A DNA stretch of 64,000 bases. It comes from Nocardioides sp. Root190. GTDB lineage: Bacteria > Actinomycetota > Actinomycetes > Propionibacteriales > Nocardioidaceae. The notes under the pieces were generated by a model. The model was given only the letters and a program-made list of their open reading frames with translations. It did not search any database and was not told the DNA's origin. The stretch is from contig NZ_LMIA01000014.1 of NCBI RefSeq assembly GCF_001428565.1, positions 100,951 to 164,950 on the forward strand, given 5' to 3'. Within the stretch, counting starts at the first letter, position 1. Each line of letters begins with the position of its first letter. The translations under genes and the position numbers were made by a program. Below are positions 39,990 to 47,462 of the stretch, piece by piece.

Positions 39990-40964
39990 GTGTTCGCCGT
40001 CTATGCAGACTCCTTCGCCAGCTCCGCCTCCGACCCGCTGACCGGCCTCGTGCTCGGTGAGCGGCCCGACCCGGTCGCCCCTGAGGGCTGGACCACGGTC
40101 ACCGTGAAGGCGGCCGCCCTCAACCACCACGACCTCTGGTCGCTGCGTGGCGTGGGGCTGAAGGAAGAGGCGCTGCCGATGATCCTCGGCTGCGACGCCG
40201 CGGGGTACGACGAGGACGGCAACCAGGTCGTCGTCCACGCCGTCGTGTCCGACCCGGCGTGGCAGGGCGACGAGACGCTGGACCCGCGGCGCTCGCTGCT
40301 GTCGGAGCGGTACCAGGGCACCCTCGCGGACAAGGTGATCGTTCCGAAGGGCAACGTGGTCCCCAAGCCCGCCTCGATGTCCTTCGAGGAGGCGGCCTGC
40401 CTGCCGACGGCCTGGCTGACGGCGTACCGGATGCTCTACACGCAGGGCGCCCTCAAGGCCGGCGACACGGTGCTGGTGCAGGGCGCCGGTGGTGGTGTCG
40501 CGACCGCACTCATCGCGCTCGCCCGCGCCGGTGGTCTGCGGGTCCTCGCGACCAGTCGTGACGAGGCCAAGCGGGCCAAGGCCCTCGAGCTCGGCGCGCA
40601 CGAGGTGTTCGAGTCCGGTGCCCGCCTCCCCGGCAAGGTCGACGCCGTCATGGAGACCGTCGGCAAGGCGACCTGGTCGCACTCGGTCCGTGCCCTGCGA
40701 CCGGGCGGCAAGCTCGTCGTCTCCGGCACCACCTCGGGCCCCGACCTCGACGACGCCGAGCTGACCCGGATCTTCTTCCTCCAGCTCAGCGTCATCGGTT
40801 CGACGATGGGCAACCGCAGCGAGCTGGCCAGCCTGGTCACCCTGCTCGACAGCACCGGTGTGCGCCCCGTCATCGACCGGGTGCTGCCGATGACCGAGGC
40901 GCGCGACGGGTTCGCCGCGATGGCATCGGGCGACGTCTTCGGAAAGATCGTCTTCACGCGCTGA
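39990..40964 (+). CDS. medium-chain dehydrogenase/reductase (zinc-binding dehydrogenase family)
   Basis: A 324-residue NADPH-dependent oxidoreductase. The N-terminal GroES-like domain reads ALNHHDLWSLRGVGLKEEALPMILGCDAAG, and the Rossmann domain has VLVQGAGGGVATALIALARAGGLRVLATSRDEAK. There is no structural-zinc Cys cluster, so it is nearer to quinone oxidoreductases and enoyl reductases than to zinc alcohol dehydrogenases. The C-terminus ends in the usual GKIVFTR. It is transcribed in the same direction as the malic enzyme but with its own promoter. Confidence 0.88.
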   Translation: MFAVYADSFASSASDPLTGLVLGERPDPVAPEGWTTVTVKAAALNHHDLWSLRGVGLKEEALPMILGCDAAGYDEDGNQVVVHAVVSDPAWQGDETLDPRRSLLSERYQGTLADKVIVPKGNVVPKPASMSFEEAACLPTAWLTAYRMLYTQGALKAGDTVLVQGAGGGVATALIALARAGGLRVLATSRDEAKRAKALELGAHEVFESGARLPGKVDAVMETVGKATWSHSVRALRPGGKLVVSGTTSGPDLDDAELTRIFFLQLSVIGSTMGNRSELASLVTLLDSTGVRPVIDRVLPMTEARDGFAAMASGDVFGKIVFTR

Positions 40965-41207
40965 GCGGGGGCGCCGGGGGGCGTCTCGGTGACGGTTCGG
41001 CAAAAATAATGGTTCGCGGGAATGCGCGGCCGTGGTGGACGATTGAGCCCTGAGAGTGCTGCGGGCCTCAACGATGAGTTTTCCCGTCGTGCGTTGTCGA
41101 AATGGTGTCGGCTCGTTCGTGGAACTGGTGAAGCGAGGGCCGCCCGATTCGTCCGGCACCCCTGGTCGGCCACCGCTGGACCATGCCACCAACTGACAGG
41201 AACCGTC

Positions 41208-42734
41208 ATGACTGCGCCCACCGGGCCCACCGAGACCGGCGAGATCGCCGAGTTCGAGCAGGAGTTCAGCAGCGCCCAGGCGACGCCGGGCCGCACCCCG
41301 CTCGTCATCAAGCTCCTCGTGGCCGCGACCTTCGTCGTGATCCTCAACGAGACGACACTGGTCAACGCCGTCCCGACGTTGATGACCGACTTCTCCATCA
41401 GCGAGACCACCGCCCAGTGGTCGCTCACGGTCTTCATGCTCACGATGGCGGCCGTCATCCCGGTCACCGGCTGGTTCCTGCAGCGGGTGCCCACGCGTAC
41501 GGCGTACGCGACGGCCATGATCACGTTCAGCGTCGGGACGCTCGTCGCGGCAGTGGCGCCGAGCTTCGGAGCGCTGCTCGTCGGCCGGGTGATCCAGGCG
41601 GGCGGCACGGCCGTCATGATGCCGCTGCTGATGACCACCCTGATGACCGTGGTGGCCGCCGAGGACCGTGGCCGCGTGATGGGACAGGTCACCCTGGCGA
41701 TGTCCTGCGCCCCGGCGCTCGGCCCCACGGTCTCCGGTGTGTTGCTGCACTTCGGTCCGTGGCGCCTGATCTTCGCGGTGATGCTCCCGATCGCGATGCT
41801 GGTCGGCTTCTTCGGTTTCCGCAATCTCGAGAACGTCGGTGAGTCGACTCGTACGCCGGTCAGCTGGCTGAGCGTCGTGCTCGCAGCCGTCGGCTTCAGC
41901 AGCTTCGTCTACGGGCTCAGCCTGGTGGGCGGCGACGGCCTCGACCTGGCCGTGGGTGCCCTGTCCGTGAGCCTCGGTGCGACGGCGGCGCCCATCGCCT
42001 TCATCGGCGCCGGTGTGCTGCTGGTCGCCGGTTTCGCGGCCTACCAGATCGTGCTCCAGCGCTCCGAGCGGCCGTTGCTGGACCTGCGTACGCTGCGCCA
42101 CCGCAACTTCGCCGTGTCACTGGTGCTGATGTCGGCGGGCTTCATGGCCTTCCTCGGCTCGATGATCCTGCTGCCGCTCTACCTGCAGAACCTGCGGGGG
42201 CTCTCTGAGCTCGAGACCGGTCTGCTCGTCATGCCGGGTGGCCTGGCGATGGGTCTGCTCGGCCCGCAGGTCGGCAAGATCTACGACCGGATCGGCTCGC
42301 GGCCCTTGGTCATCCCGGGCTCGATCGCGATGGTCGCGCTGCTGTTCGGCCTGAGCCGGATCGGCGTCGAAACGCCGTACGCGCTGATCCTCGCCCTGCA
42401 CGTGGCGCTGATGGCGAGCCTGGCGATGATCTTCACGCCGGTCTTCACCATCGGTCTGGGCGACCTCGCCCCGCACCTGTACTCCCACGGCAGCTCGCTG
42501 CTCGGCACGCTCCAGCAGGTCGCCGGTGCCGTCGGTACTGCGCTCCTGGTCGTGATCATGACGAACCGGACCGAGGACCTCGCCACGTCCGGCGCCAGTG
42601 ACGCCGATGCGTTCATGGGTGGCCTGCAGTGGGCCTTCACCGCCGGTGCTGTGATCGGTGTCGTGGTGGTCGCGATGGCGCTGTTGCTGCCGTCGAAGGT
42701 CGAGGCTCCTGAAGGGGCTGTGGTCGGGCACTGA
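41208..42734 (+). CDS. MFS multidrug transporter, DHA2 (EmrB/QacA) type
   Basis: A 508-residue transporter with about 14 membrane segments. VVILNETTLVNAVPTLMTDFSIS is helix 1 of the DHA2 family, ITFSVGTLVAAVAPSFGALLVGRVIQAGGTAVMMPLLMTTL covers helices 3-4, and GQVTLAMSCAPALGPTVSGVLL contains motif C. AGGAA lies upstream of the chosen ATG. The 243-base leader region between the previous gene and this start includes an AT-rich stretch (GGCAAAAATAATGG at 40999-41012) but no operator I recognise. No dedicated regulator adjoins it. Confidence 0.88.
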   Translation: MTAPTGPTETGEIAEFEQEFSSAQATPGRTPLVIKLLVAATFVVILNETTLVNAVPTLMTDFSISETTAQWSLTVFMLTMAAVIPVTGWFLQRVPTRTAYATAMITFSVGTLVAAVAPSFGALLVGRVIQAGGTAVMMPLLMTTLMTVVAAEDRGRVMGQVTLAMSCAPALGPTVSGVLLHFGPWRLIFAVMLPIAMLVGFFGFRNLENVGESTRTPVSWLSVVLAAVGFSSFVYGLSLVGGDGLDLAVGALSVSLGATAAPIAFIGAGVLLVAGFAAYQIVLQRSERPLLDLRTLRHRNFAVSLVLMSAGFMAFLGSMILLPLYLQNLRGLSELETGLLVMPGGLAMGLLGPQVGKIYDRIGSRPLVIPGSIAMVALLFGLSRIGVETPYALILALHVALMASLAMIFTPVFTIGLGDLAPHLYSHGSSLLGTLQQVAGAVGTALLVVIMTNRTEDLATSGASDADAFMGGLQWAFTAGAVIGVVVVAMALLLPSKVEAPEGAVVGH

Positions 42735-42740
42735 GCTCGG

Positions 42741-42776
42741 GTGCAGGAATCCCCGCCGAGGCGGGGATTCCTGCAC
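42741..42776. terminator. near-perfect 36-bp palindrome between convergent genes
   Basis: Arms GTGCAGGAATCCCCGCC and its exact reverse complement are separated by only GA. It lies just after the MFS stop codon. There is no T-tract, so it would act as a bidirectional hairpin terminator or DNA cruciform. Confidence 0.8.
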
Positions 42777-42779
42777 TTA

Positions 42780-42823
42780 CTGACGGTTGCAACCGTCAGG
42801 AAGCGCCAGCAACCGTCAAGAAG
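42780..42823. repeat. 20-bp palindrome and direct repeat overlapping a hydrolase stop codon
   Basis: CTGACGGTTGCAACCGTCAG (42780-42799) is a perfect palindrome. GCAACCGTCAGGAAG (42789-42803) is then repeated as GCAACCGTCAAGAAG (42809-42823), whose TCA is the stop codon of the gene at 42816. Confidence 0.75.
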
Positions 42824-44006
42824 TGATGCCGATGGCGGTGAGGGTCGCCGACGACAGGAACTCGTCCATCAGCGGCCAGCTCTGCGCCGCAGCGCGGGGG
42901 CCGGCGACCAGGCCGAGGTGGCTCAGCCCGTCGGCAGCCGCATAGCGCGCGCCGGGGACGACGTCGGCGCCGGCGCGCACGGCCGGACCGTCGGCGATGT
43001 TGTCGGTCTCGCTGCCGATGAACAGCACCCGGGTGCGTACGTCGGCCAGGCGCACCTCGCGACCGCGCCCGAGCCGGACCGTGCCCGCGGCCAGCTCGTT
43101 GCGGGCCATCAGGCGGGTGTGGATCTGGTGGTAGGCGCGCCCGGGGTAGCCCGGCATCTCGGCGATGAAGCCGTCGATGGCGGTCGTGCGGGCGAGCGCC
43201 TCGGTGTCGAGGATGTTGCGCGCCAGGTGGAGCGCCTTGGTGAGCTCCCGCTTCGGTGCCATGGCGCGGTAGCTCGCGCGCACGAGGTGGCGGGGCACGC
43301 CTCCGAGCGCGGCGGTGGGCACGGTGACCGCGCGTGAACCGAGGAGGCGGTCGGCCGCGATGAGCGGTTGCACGGCTGGGATCAGCGAGTAGTCGATCGG
43401 CGTCCCGAAGGCCGTGAGGGAGGCGATCGGCAGGTCGGGGTGCGCCGCCGCGGTCAGCAGGCTGATCGTGCCGCCGAGCGACCAGCCGACGAGGTCGACG
43501 CCGTCGACAGGAAGGCCTGCCTCCGCGTGGTCGGCCAGGACGGCGTGGATGGCCGTGGGCAGGATGTCGTCGATCCAGGTCTCGAAGCCCATCGCACGGT
43601 CGGCGAAGGTGATCTGCCCGTAGTCGAGGTGGTACGTCGACCTGCCGGACTCGAGCAGGTGGGCGGCCAGGCTCTGGCCGGGGCGCAGGTCGAAGCAACG
43701 GGCGGACACGGCGAGGGGCGGCACGAGGAGCACCGGTCGCTCGGCGGTGGCCGGCGTGGTCCGGTCGAAGCGGGACAGGCACCGGTGGGGCGCGTCGCTG
43801 AGGACCGTGGCCGGCAGGCCGTCGTACTGCTCGACGCCGGCGCCGAGGGGCGAGATCGCCCAGGCGTTGCGGGCGGCGGTCGACACGGTGGTCGACAGGG
43901 CGGTGGTCAGGGGCGGAGCTTCGTTCTGCACCGCGCCATGCTGACTGCTCGTCCGGGCCGCGTCCACCAAACGTGACGAGGCCGACGTGGTGTCAGGGAT
44001 CGACAC
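42816..44006 (-). CDS. alpha/beta hydrolase, PhaC-like
   Basis: A 396-residue protein resembling polyhydroxyalkanoate-synthase-type alpha/beta hydrolases. VLLVPPLAVSARCFDLRPGQSLAAHLLESGRSTYHLDYG and DGVDLVGWSLGGTISLL match the PhaC-like core, with Ser in GWSLGG where true PHA synthases have Cys. The late His lies in GLSHLGLVAGPRAA. It is therefore more likely an esterase or acyltransferase than a polymerase. The GTG at 44006 lacks a ribosome binding site; a GTG at 43931 would drop 25 residues. It lies downstream of the FabR-like regulator on the same strand. Confidence 0.8.
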   Translation of the reverse strand: MSIPDTTSASSRLVDAARTSSQHGAVQNEAPPLTTALSTTVSTAARNAWAISPLGAGVEQYDGLPATVLSDAPHRCLSRFDRTTPATAERPVLLVPPLAVSARCFDLRPGQSLAAHLLESGRSTYHLDYGQITFADRAMGFETWIDDILPTAIHAVLADHAEAGLPVDGVDLVGWSLGGTISLLTAAAHPDLPIASLTAFGTPIDYSLIPAVQPLIAADRLLGSRAVTVPTAALGGVPRHLVRASYRAMAPKRELTKALHLARNILDTEALARTTAIDGFIAEMPGYPGRAYHQIHTRLMARNELAAGTVRLGRGREVRLADVRTRVLFIGSETDNIADGPAVRAGADVVPGARYAAADGLSHLGLVAGPRAAAQSWPLMDEFLSSATLTAIGITS

Positions 44007-44024
44007 CTGTGGGTGGAACGGGCC

Positions 44025-44645
44025 TCAGGAGGAGCGCCAGTTCATCGCACCGATCACCATCATCCGCAGGTGCGCACGGGCCATGTCCGCGATCTGCTGC
44101 TCGGCGGCCGGGTCCTCGGCGGCGGCGATGAGTCGCTCGGCCGTGGTCACCATCGCGCCGACGATCAGCGAGGAGAGGATCTGCAGGTCCTGCTCGGACC
44201 AGCGATCGGTGCCGGGCAGGTGGGCCAGGTCGATCGACAGCTCGTGCTCCGCCAGGCCGATGCCGTGGGCGATCGCTGCCCGGACCTGCGGCGGGCCGGC
44301 GAAGCGTTCGCGGGCGATGAACCCGAAGTGCGGGTGGTGGCGGCCGACCTGCTCGACCAGGACAGCGACGGAGCCGTCGATGATCGATCGGAAGTCGACG
44401 CCGGCGGGCTTGCGGAGCTCGCGCAGCAGGGCGCGCAGGGAGTCGAGGGACTCCTCGACCAGGGCGAGCCCGAGGTCCTCGATCGAGGGGAAGTGCCGGT
44501 AGAAGGCGGTGGGCACGATGCCGACCTCCTTCGCGACCTGGCGCAGGGACAGCGCCACGAGTGCGGAGTCCTCGGAGAGCGCGAGCGCTGCGTCGAGGAT
44601 GGCGCGACGGGTTCGCTCCTTCTGCTCGAGGCGGGCGCCGGTCAT
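44025..44645 (-). CDS. TetR family regulator, FabR-like (fatty acid desaturation)
   Basis: A 206-residue repressor. The N-terminus LEQKERTRRAILDAALALS and recognition region LSLRQVAKEVGIVPTAFYRHFPSIEDLGLALVEESLDSLR closely resemble E. coli FabR, which senses membrane unsaturation. The C-terminus keeps the FabR-like LRMMVIGAMNW ending. It is divergent from the ferredoxin reductase-desaturase operon, with a 13-bp-arm palindrome in the promoter region, so it most likely represses desaturase synthesis in response to unsaturated acyl-CoA. The transcript is predicted leaderless. Confidence 0.87.
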   Translation of the reverse strand: MTGARLEQKERTRRAILDAALALSEDSALVALSLRQVAKEVGIVPTAFYRHFPSIEDLGLALVEESLDSLRALLRELRKPAGVDFRSIIDGSVAVLVEQVGRHHPHFGFIARERFAGPPQVRAAIAHGIGLAEHELSIDLAHLPGTDRWSEQDLQILSSLIVGAMVTTAERLIAAAEDPAAEQQIADMARAHLRMMVIGAMNWRSS

Positions 44646-44651
44646 ACCCGC

Positions 44652-44657
44652 ATCCTA
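44652..44657 (-). promoter_or_regulatory. -10 box of leaderless FabR-like tetR transcript
   Basis: TAGGAT on the minus strand, six bases before the ATG at 44645. Confidence 0.6.
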
Positions 44658-44724
44658 CCTTCGGTGAACATGTGTGCACTGTCACGGTGCGTGGTCGTTG
44701 ACCGCGGCGGGGGCGGGAGGAGAG

Positions 44725-44754
44725 AGTTTGGGTGTACAGACGTACACCCAAACT
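44725..44754. promoter_or_regulatory. palindromic operator upstream of the desaturase operon
   Basis: AGTTTGGGTGTAC (44725-44737) and GTACACCCAAACT (44742-44754) are perfect arms around AGAC. It ends 18 bases before the reductase start codon. The inner GTGTAC-N4-GTACAC core is a plausible site for the divergent FabR-like repressor. Confidence 0.78.
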
Positions 44755-44772
44755 TCCACCGAAGGAGGCGCG

Positions 44773-45948
44773 ATGTCCGCGCTCATCTCCGAACCGGCGG
44801 CCCGCACCACCCGCCCGGTCGGCGGCGGCCCCGTGGGCCTGCTGCTGCGCTCACGTCTCGTGACCGCGCTCGCCAGCCCGCACGGCGTCGACAGCTACCT
44901 CGAACGCTTCAACCCGATGTGGGCAGCGCACGACGTCCGCGCGAAGATCGTCTCGATCGAGCGTGAGACCGACGGCGCCGCGCCCGTCGCGACGATCACC
45001 CTCCAGCCGACCTCGACCTGGCGCGGTCACCGCGCCGGCCAGCACGTCCTGGTCGGTGTCGAGATCCCCGGCATCTCCAAGAGGTTCACCCGCGCGTTCT
45101 CCATCTCCTCGGCCGCCTCGGGTCGGGGGGAGCAGATCACGCTCACCATCCGGGCCCACGACGAGGGCCAGGTCTCGGCGTACCTCGTCCGCGAGGCCCA
45201 GCCGGGCCAGATCCTGCACCTCAGCCAGGCGCAGGGCGAGTTCACCCTCGTCGAGAGCCCGGCCACCCCGACGATCAGCCGCCTGGTCTTCATCACCGGT
45301 GGTTCGGGGATCACGCCGGCCATGTCGATGATCCGCACGCTCCTGCGTGACGGCTACGAGCGCAACGGCGTGGCCCACGCGGGCCGCAAGGTGACCTTCC
45401 TCCACTTCGCGCGCAGCCCCGAGGACCAGATCTTCGCAACGGAGCTGGCCGCGATCGCGGAGGCCGACAACGGCATCGACGTGCACCTGCGCCACGGTGA
45501 CCAGGTCTTCAGCGAGTTCGAGCTGCGTCGTCTGGTCCCGGACTTCAAGGACACCGACAGCTGGCTGTGCGGCCCTCCGGGGCTGGTGGAGCTCGTGAAG
45601 GCTGCGTACGACGGTGACGGCGAGGCGAACCCCCGCCTGCAGATGGAGTTCTTCAAGCCGTCCGTGGCTCGCGCGGCCCAGCCGGGCGAGGAGGTCGAGG
45701 GCGACATCGCCTTCACCCGCTCCGGCAAGACCGTTGCGGCCTCGGGCGCGAGCCTGCTCGAGCAGGCCGAGGAGCTCGGCCTGAAGCCGGAGTTCGGCTG
45801 CCGGATGGGCATCTGCTTCTCCTGCACGCGCACCAAGACCGCCGGCACCGTCCGGAACATCCTGACCGGCGAGGAGTCCGCACTGCCGGACGAGGAGGTC
45901 CGCATCTGCGTGACCGCCGCCGCCGGTGACTGCCACATCGACCTGTGA
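44773..45948 (+). CDS. ferredoxin reductase, electron donor to the fatty acid desaturase
   Basis: A 391-residue three-module reductase: FAD domain (RFTRAFSISSAASG), NAD(P) domain (LVFITGGSGITPAMSMIRTLL to WLCGPPGLVELVK) and C-terminal plant-type [2Fe-2S] ferredoxin domain with Cys spacing CRMGICFSC and a distal Cys in RICVTAA. It resembles M. tuberculosis Rv3230c, which delivers electrons to stearoyl-CoA desaturase DesA3. The start ATG has AAGGAGG upstream. The desaturase start lies 12 bases after its stop, so the pair forms one operon under the palindromic operator. Confidence 0.92.
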   Translation: MSALISEPAARTTRPVGGGPVGLLLRSRLVTALASPHGVDSYLERFNPMWAAHDVRAKIVSIERETDGAAPVATITLQPTSTWRGHRAGQHVLVGVEIPGISKRFTRAFSISSAASGRGEQITLTIRAHDEGQVSAYLVREAQPGQILHLSQAQGEFTLVESPATPTISRLVFITGGSGITPAMSMIRTLLRDGYERNGVAHAGRKVTFLHFARSPEDQIFATELAAIAEADNGIDVHLRHGDQVFSEFELRRLVPDFKDTDSWLCGPPGLVELVKAAYDGDGEANPRLQMEFFKPSVARAAQPGEEVEGDIAFTRSGKTVAASGASLLEQAEELGLKPEFGCRMGICFSCTRTKTAGTVRNILTGEESALPDEEVRICVTAAAGDCHIDL

Positions 45949-45959
45949 GAGGACCGACC

Positions 45960-47141
45960 ATGACTGCCACGACTGCGAAGACCGCCACGAACGCGACCCC
46001 TGCCAACGCCGACGAGAAGCTCAGTCAGGAGAAGTATCACGGCCTGACGCACGCCGAGATCGACCAGCTCGGTGCCGAGCTCGACGCGCTGCGCCTCAAG
46101 GTGATCGCCGACCTGGGCGAGCCCGACGCGGAGTACCTCCGCAAGGTCGTCAAGGCCCAGCGCAGCTTCGAGATCGCCGGCCGCGCGATGTTCTACTTCC
46201 CGCCCGCCTGGCCGCTGGCCGTGGCCTCCCTGAGCGTGTCGAAGATCCTCGACAACATGGAGATCGGCCACAACGTGATGCACGGCCAGTACGACTGGAT
46301 GGGTGACCCGTCGTTCAACTCCCGCCAGTTCGACTGGGACACGATGGCACCGGCCGAGAACTGGAAGTACGGCCACAACTACATGCACCACACCTACACC
46401 AACATCGTCGGCAAGGACCGCGACGTGGGCTACGGCATCCTCCGGATGGACGAGGACCAGAAGTGGCACCCGTACTACCTCGGCAACCCGCTGTGGGCCT
46501 TCCTGCTGATGACCTTCTTCGAGTGGGGTGTCGCCCTGCACGACCTGGAGACCGAAGAGGTCTTCGCCGGTCGCCGCAAGATGTTCGGTGGCGAGAACGC
46601 CCCGGTGTGGCGCCGGATCCGCAAGAAGATGGGCAAGCAGGTCCTCAAGGACTACGTGCTGTTCCCGGCGCTGACCGGCCCGTTCTTCCTGAGCACCCTC
46701 GCGGGCAACGCCACCGCCAACATCATCCGCAACATCTGGACCTTCAACATCATCTTCTGCGGCCACTTCCCGGCCGGTGTCGCCACCTTCACCGAGGAGG
46801 AGACCGAGAACGAGACCCGCGGCCAGTGGTACCTGCGCCAGATGCTCGGCTCGGCCAACATCACCGGCAGCAAGCTGATGCACGTCATGAGCGGCAACCT
46901 GTCGCACCAGATCGAGCACCACCTGTTCCCGGACATCCCGGCGCGCCGCTACCCGGAGATGGCCGTCGAGGTCCAGGAGATCTGCGAGCGGTTCGGCCTG
47001 CCCTACAACAAGGGCCCGCTGCACACGCAGCTCTTCAGCGTGTTCCGCAAGATCGTCCGCCTCTCGTTCCCCGGCGGTACGTCGAAGGAGGCTCCGGTCA
47101 CCGGCCCGAAGGCCGTGACCGAGGACTCGTTGGCAGCGTGA
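45960..47141 (+). CDS. membrane acyl-CoA desaturase (DesA3-like)
   Basis: A 393-residue membrane di-iron desaturase. The three His boxes are HNVMH (104-108), HNYMHH (139-144) and HQIEHH (316-321). Hydrophobic stretches around 75-100, 176-195 and 240-275 anchor it. It inserts a cis double bond into a saturated acyl chain, using electrons from the reductase encoded upstream. The HQIEHH box resembles front-end and DesA3-type enzymes. GAGAGGA lies before the ATG. In M. tuberculosis, desA3 and its reductase adjoin aroA-rsgA; here they are about 23 kb away. Confidence 0.93.
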   Translation: MTATTAKTATNATPANADEKLSQEKYHGLTHAEIDQLGAELDALRLKVIADLGEPDAEYLRKVVKAQRSFEIAGRAMFYFPPAWPLAVASLSVSKILDNMEIGHNVMHGQYDWMGDPSFNSRQFDWDTMAPAENWKYGHNYMHHTYTNIVGKDRDVGYGILRMDEDQKWHPYYLGNPLWAFLLMTFFEWGVALHDLETEEVFAGRRKMFGGENAPVWRRIRKKMGKQVLKDYVLFPALTGPFFLSTLAGNATANIIRNIWTFNIIFCGHFPAGVATFTEEETENETRGQWYLRQMLGSANITGSKLMHVMSGNLSHQIEHHLFPDIPARRYPEMAVEVQEICERFGLPYNKGPLHTQLFSVFRKIVRLSFPGGTSKEAPVTGPKAVTEDSLAA

Positions 47142-47165
47142 CCCGACCTCGGGGAGACTGGCGCC

Positions 47166-47459
47166 ATGAGTGGACCTGACCACCTGAGCAAGGGCGAGAT
47201 CGCCAAGGACGCCATCCAGGCGGGCGCCGAGGCGGCTGCCACGGCGGTCGGCGAGGTCGCCACCATCCTGACCAAGGCCGTCGGCGACGTCGCCGCGGCC
47301 GTGGGTGGCTTCGCGACCGAGGTCTTCGAGATCCGTGACTCGTCGCGCCGCGCGCTCGCCGAGCACGTCGCGCCGGCAGGGGCGAGCGAGCTGGAGCTCG
47401 ACGTCGACCTGGATGCGGAGCCGACCGCGGAGCAGGGGGACGGGCCCGACCGGGCCTGA
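47166..47459 (+). CDS. small Ala-rich helical protein of unknown function
   Basis: A 97-residue protein starting MSGPDHLSKGEIAKDAIQAG, with a long Ala/Val-rich amphipathic helix (AEAAATAVGEVATILTKAVGDVAAAVGGFATEVFEIRDSSRRA) and an acidic tail. GGGGAGA lies upstream. Such helices occur in membrane-surface or lipid-droplet (phasin-like) proteins; the location just after the desaturase makes that worth considering, but I cannot assign a family. It converges with ptsI, three bases apart. Confidence 0.65.
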   Translation: MSGPDHLSKGEIAKDAIQAGAEAAATAVGEVATILTKAVGDVAAAVGGFATEVFEIRDSSRRALAEHVAPAGASELELDVDLDAEPTAEQGDGPDRA

Positions 47460-47462
47460 TCC

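Noticed and set aside
40965..41207. N-terminal extension of the MFS protein into the upstream gap
   Set aside because: The extended frame encodes Arg/Ser-rich sequence unlike an MFS N-terminus, and the ATG at 41208 has a good AGGAA site.
42816..44006. Polyhydroxyalkanoate synthase
   Set aside because: The nucleophile is Ser in GWSLGG rather than Cys, so a PHA polymerase call is not supported despite the PhaC-like core.
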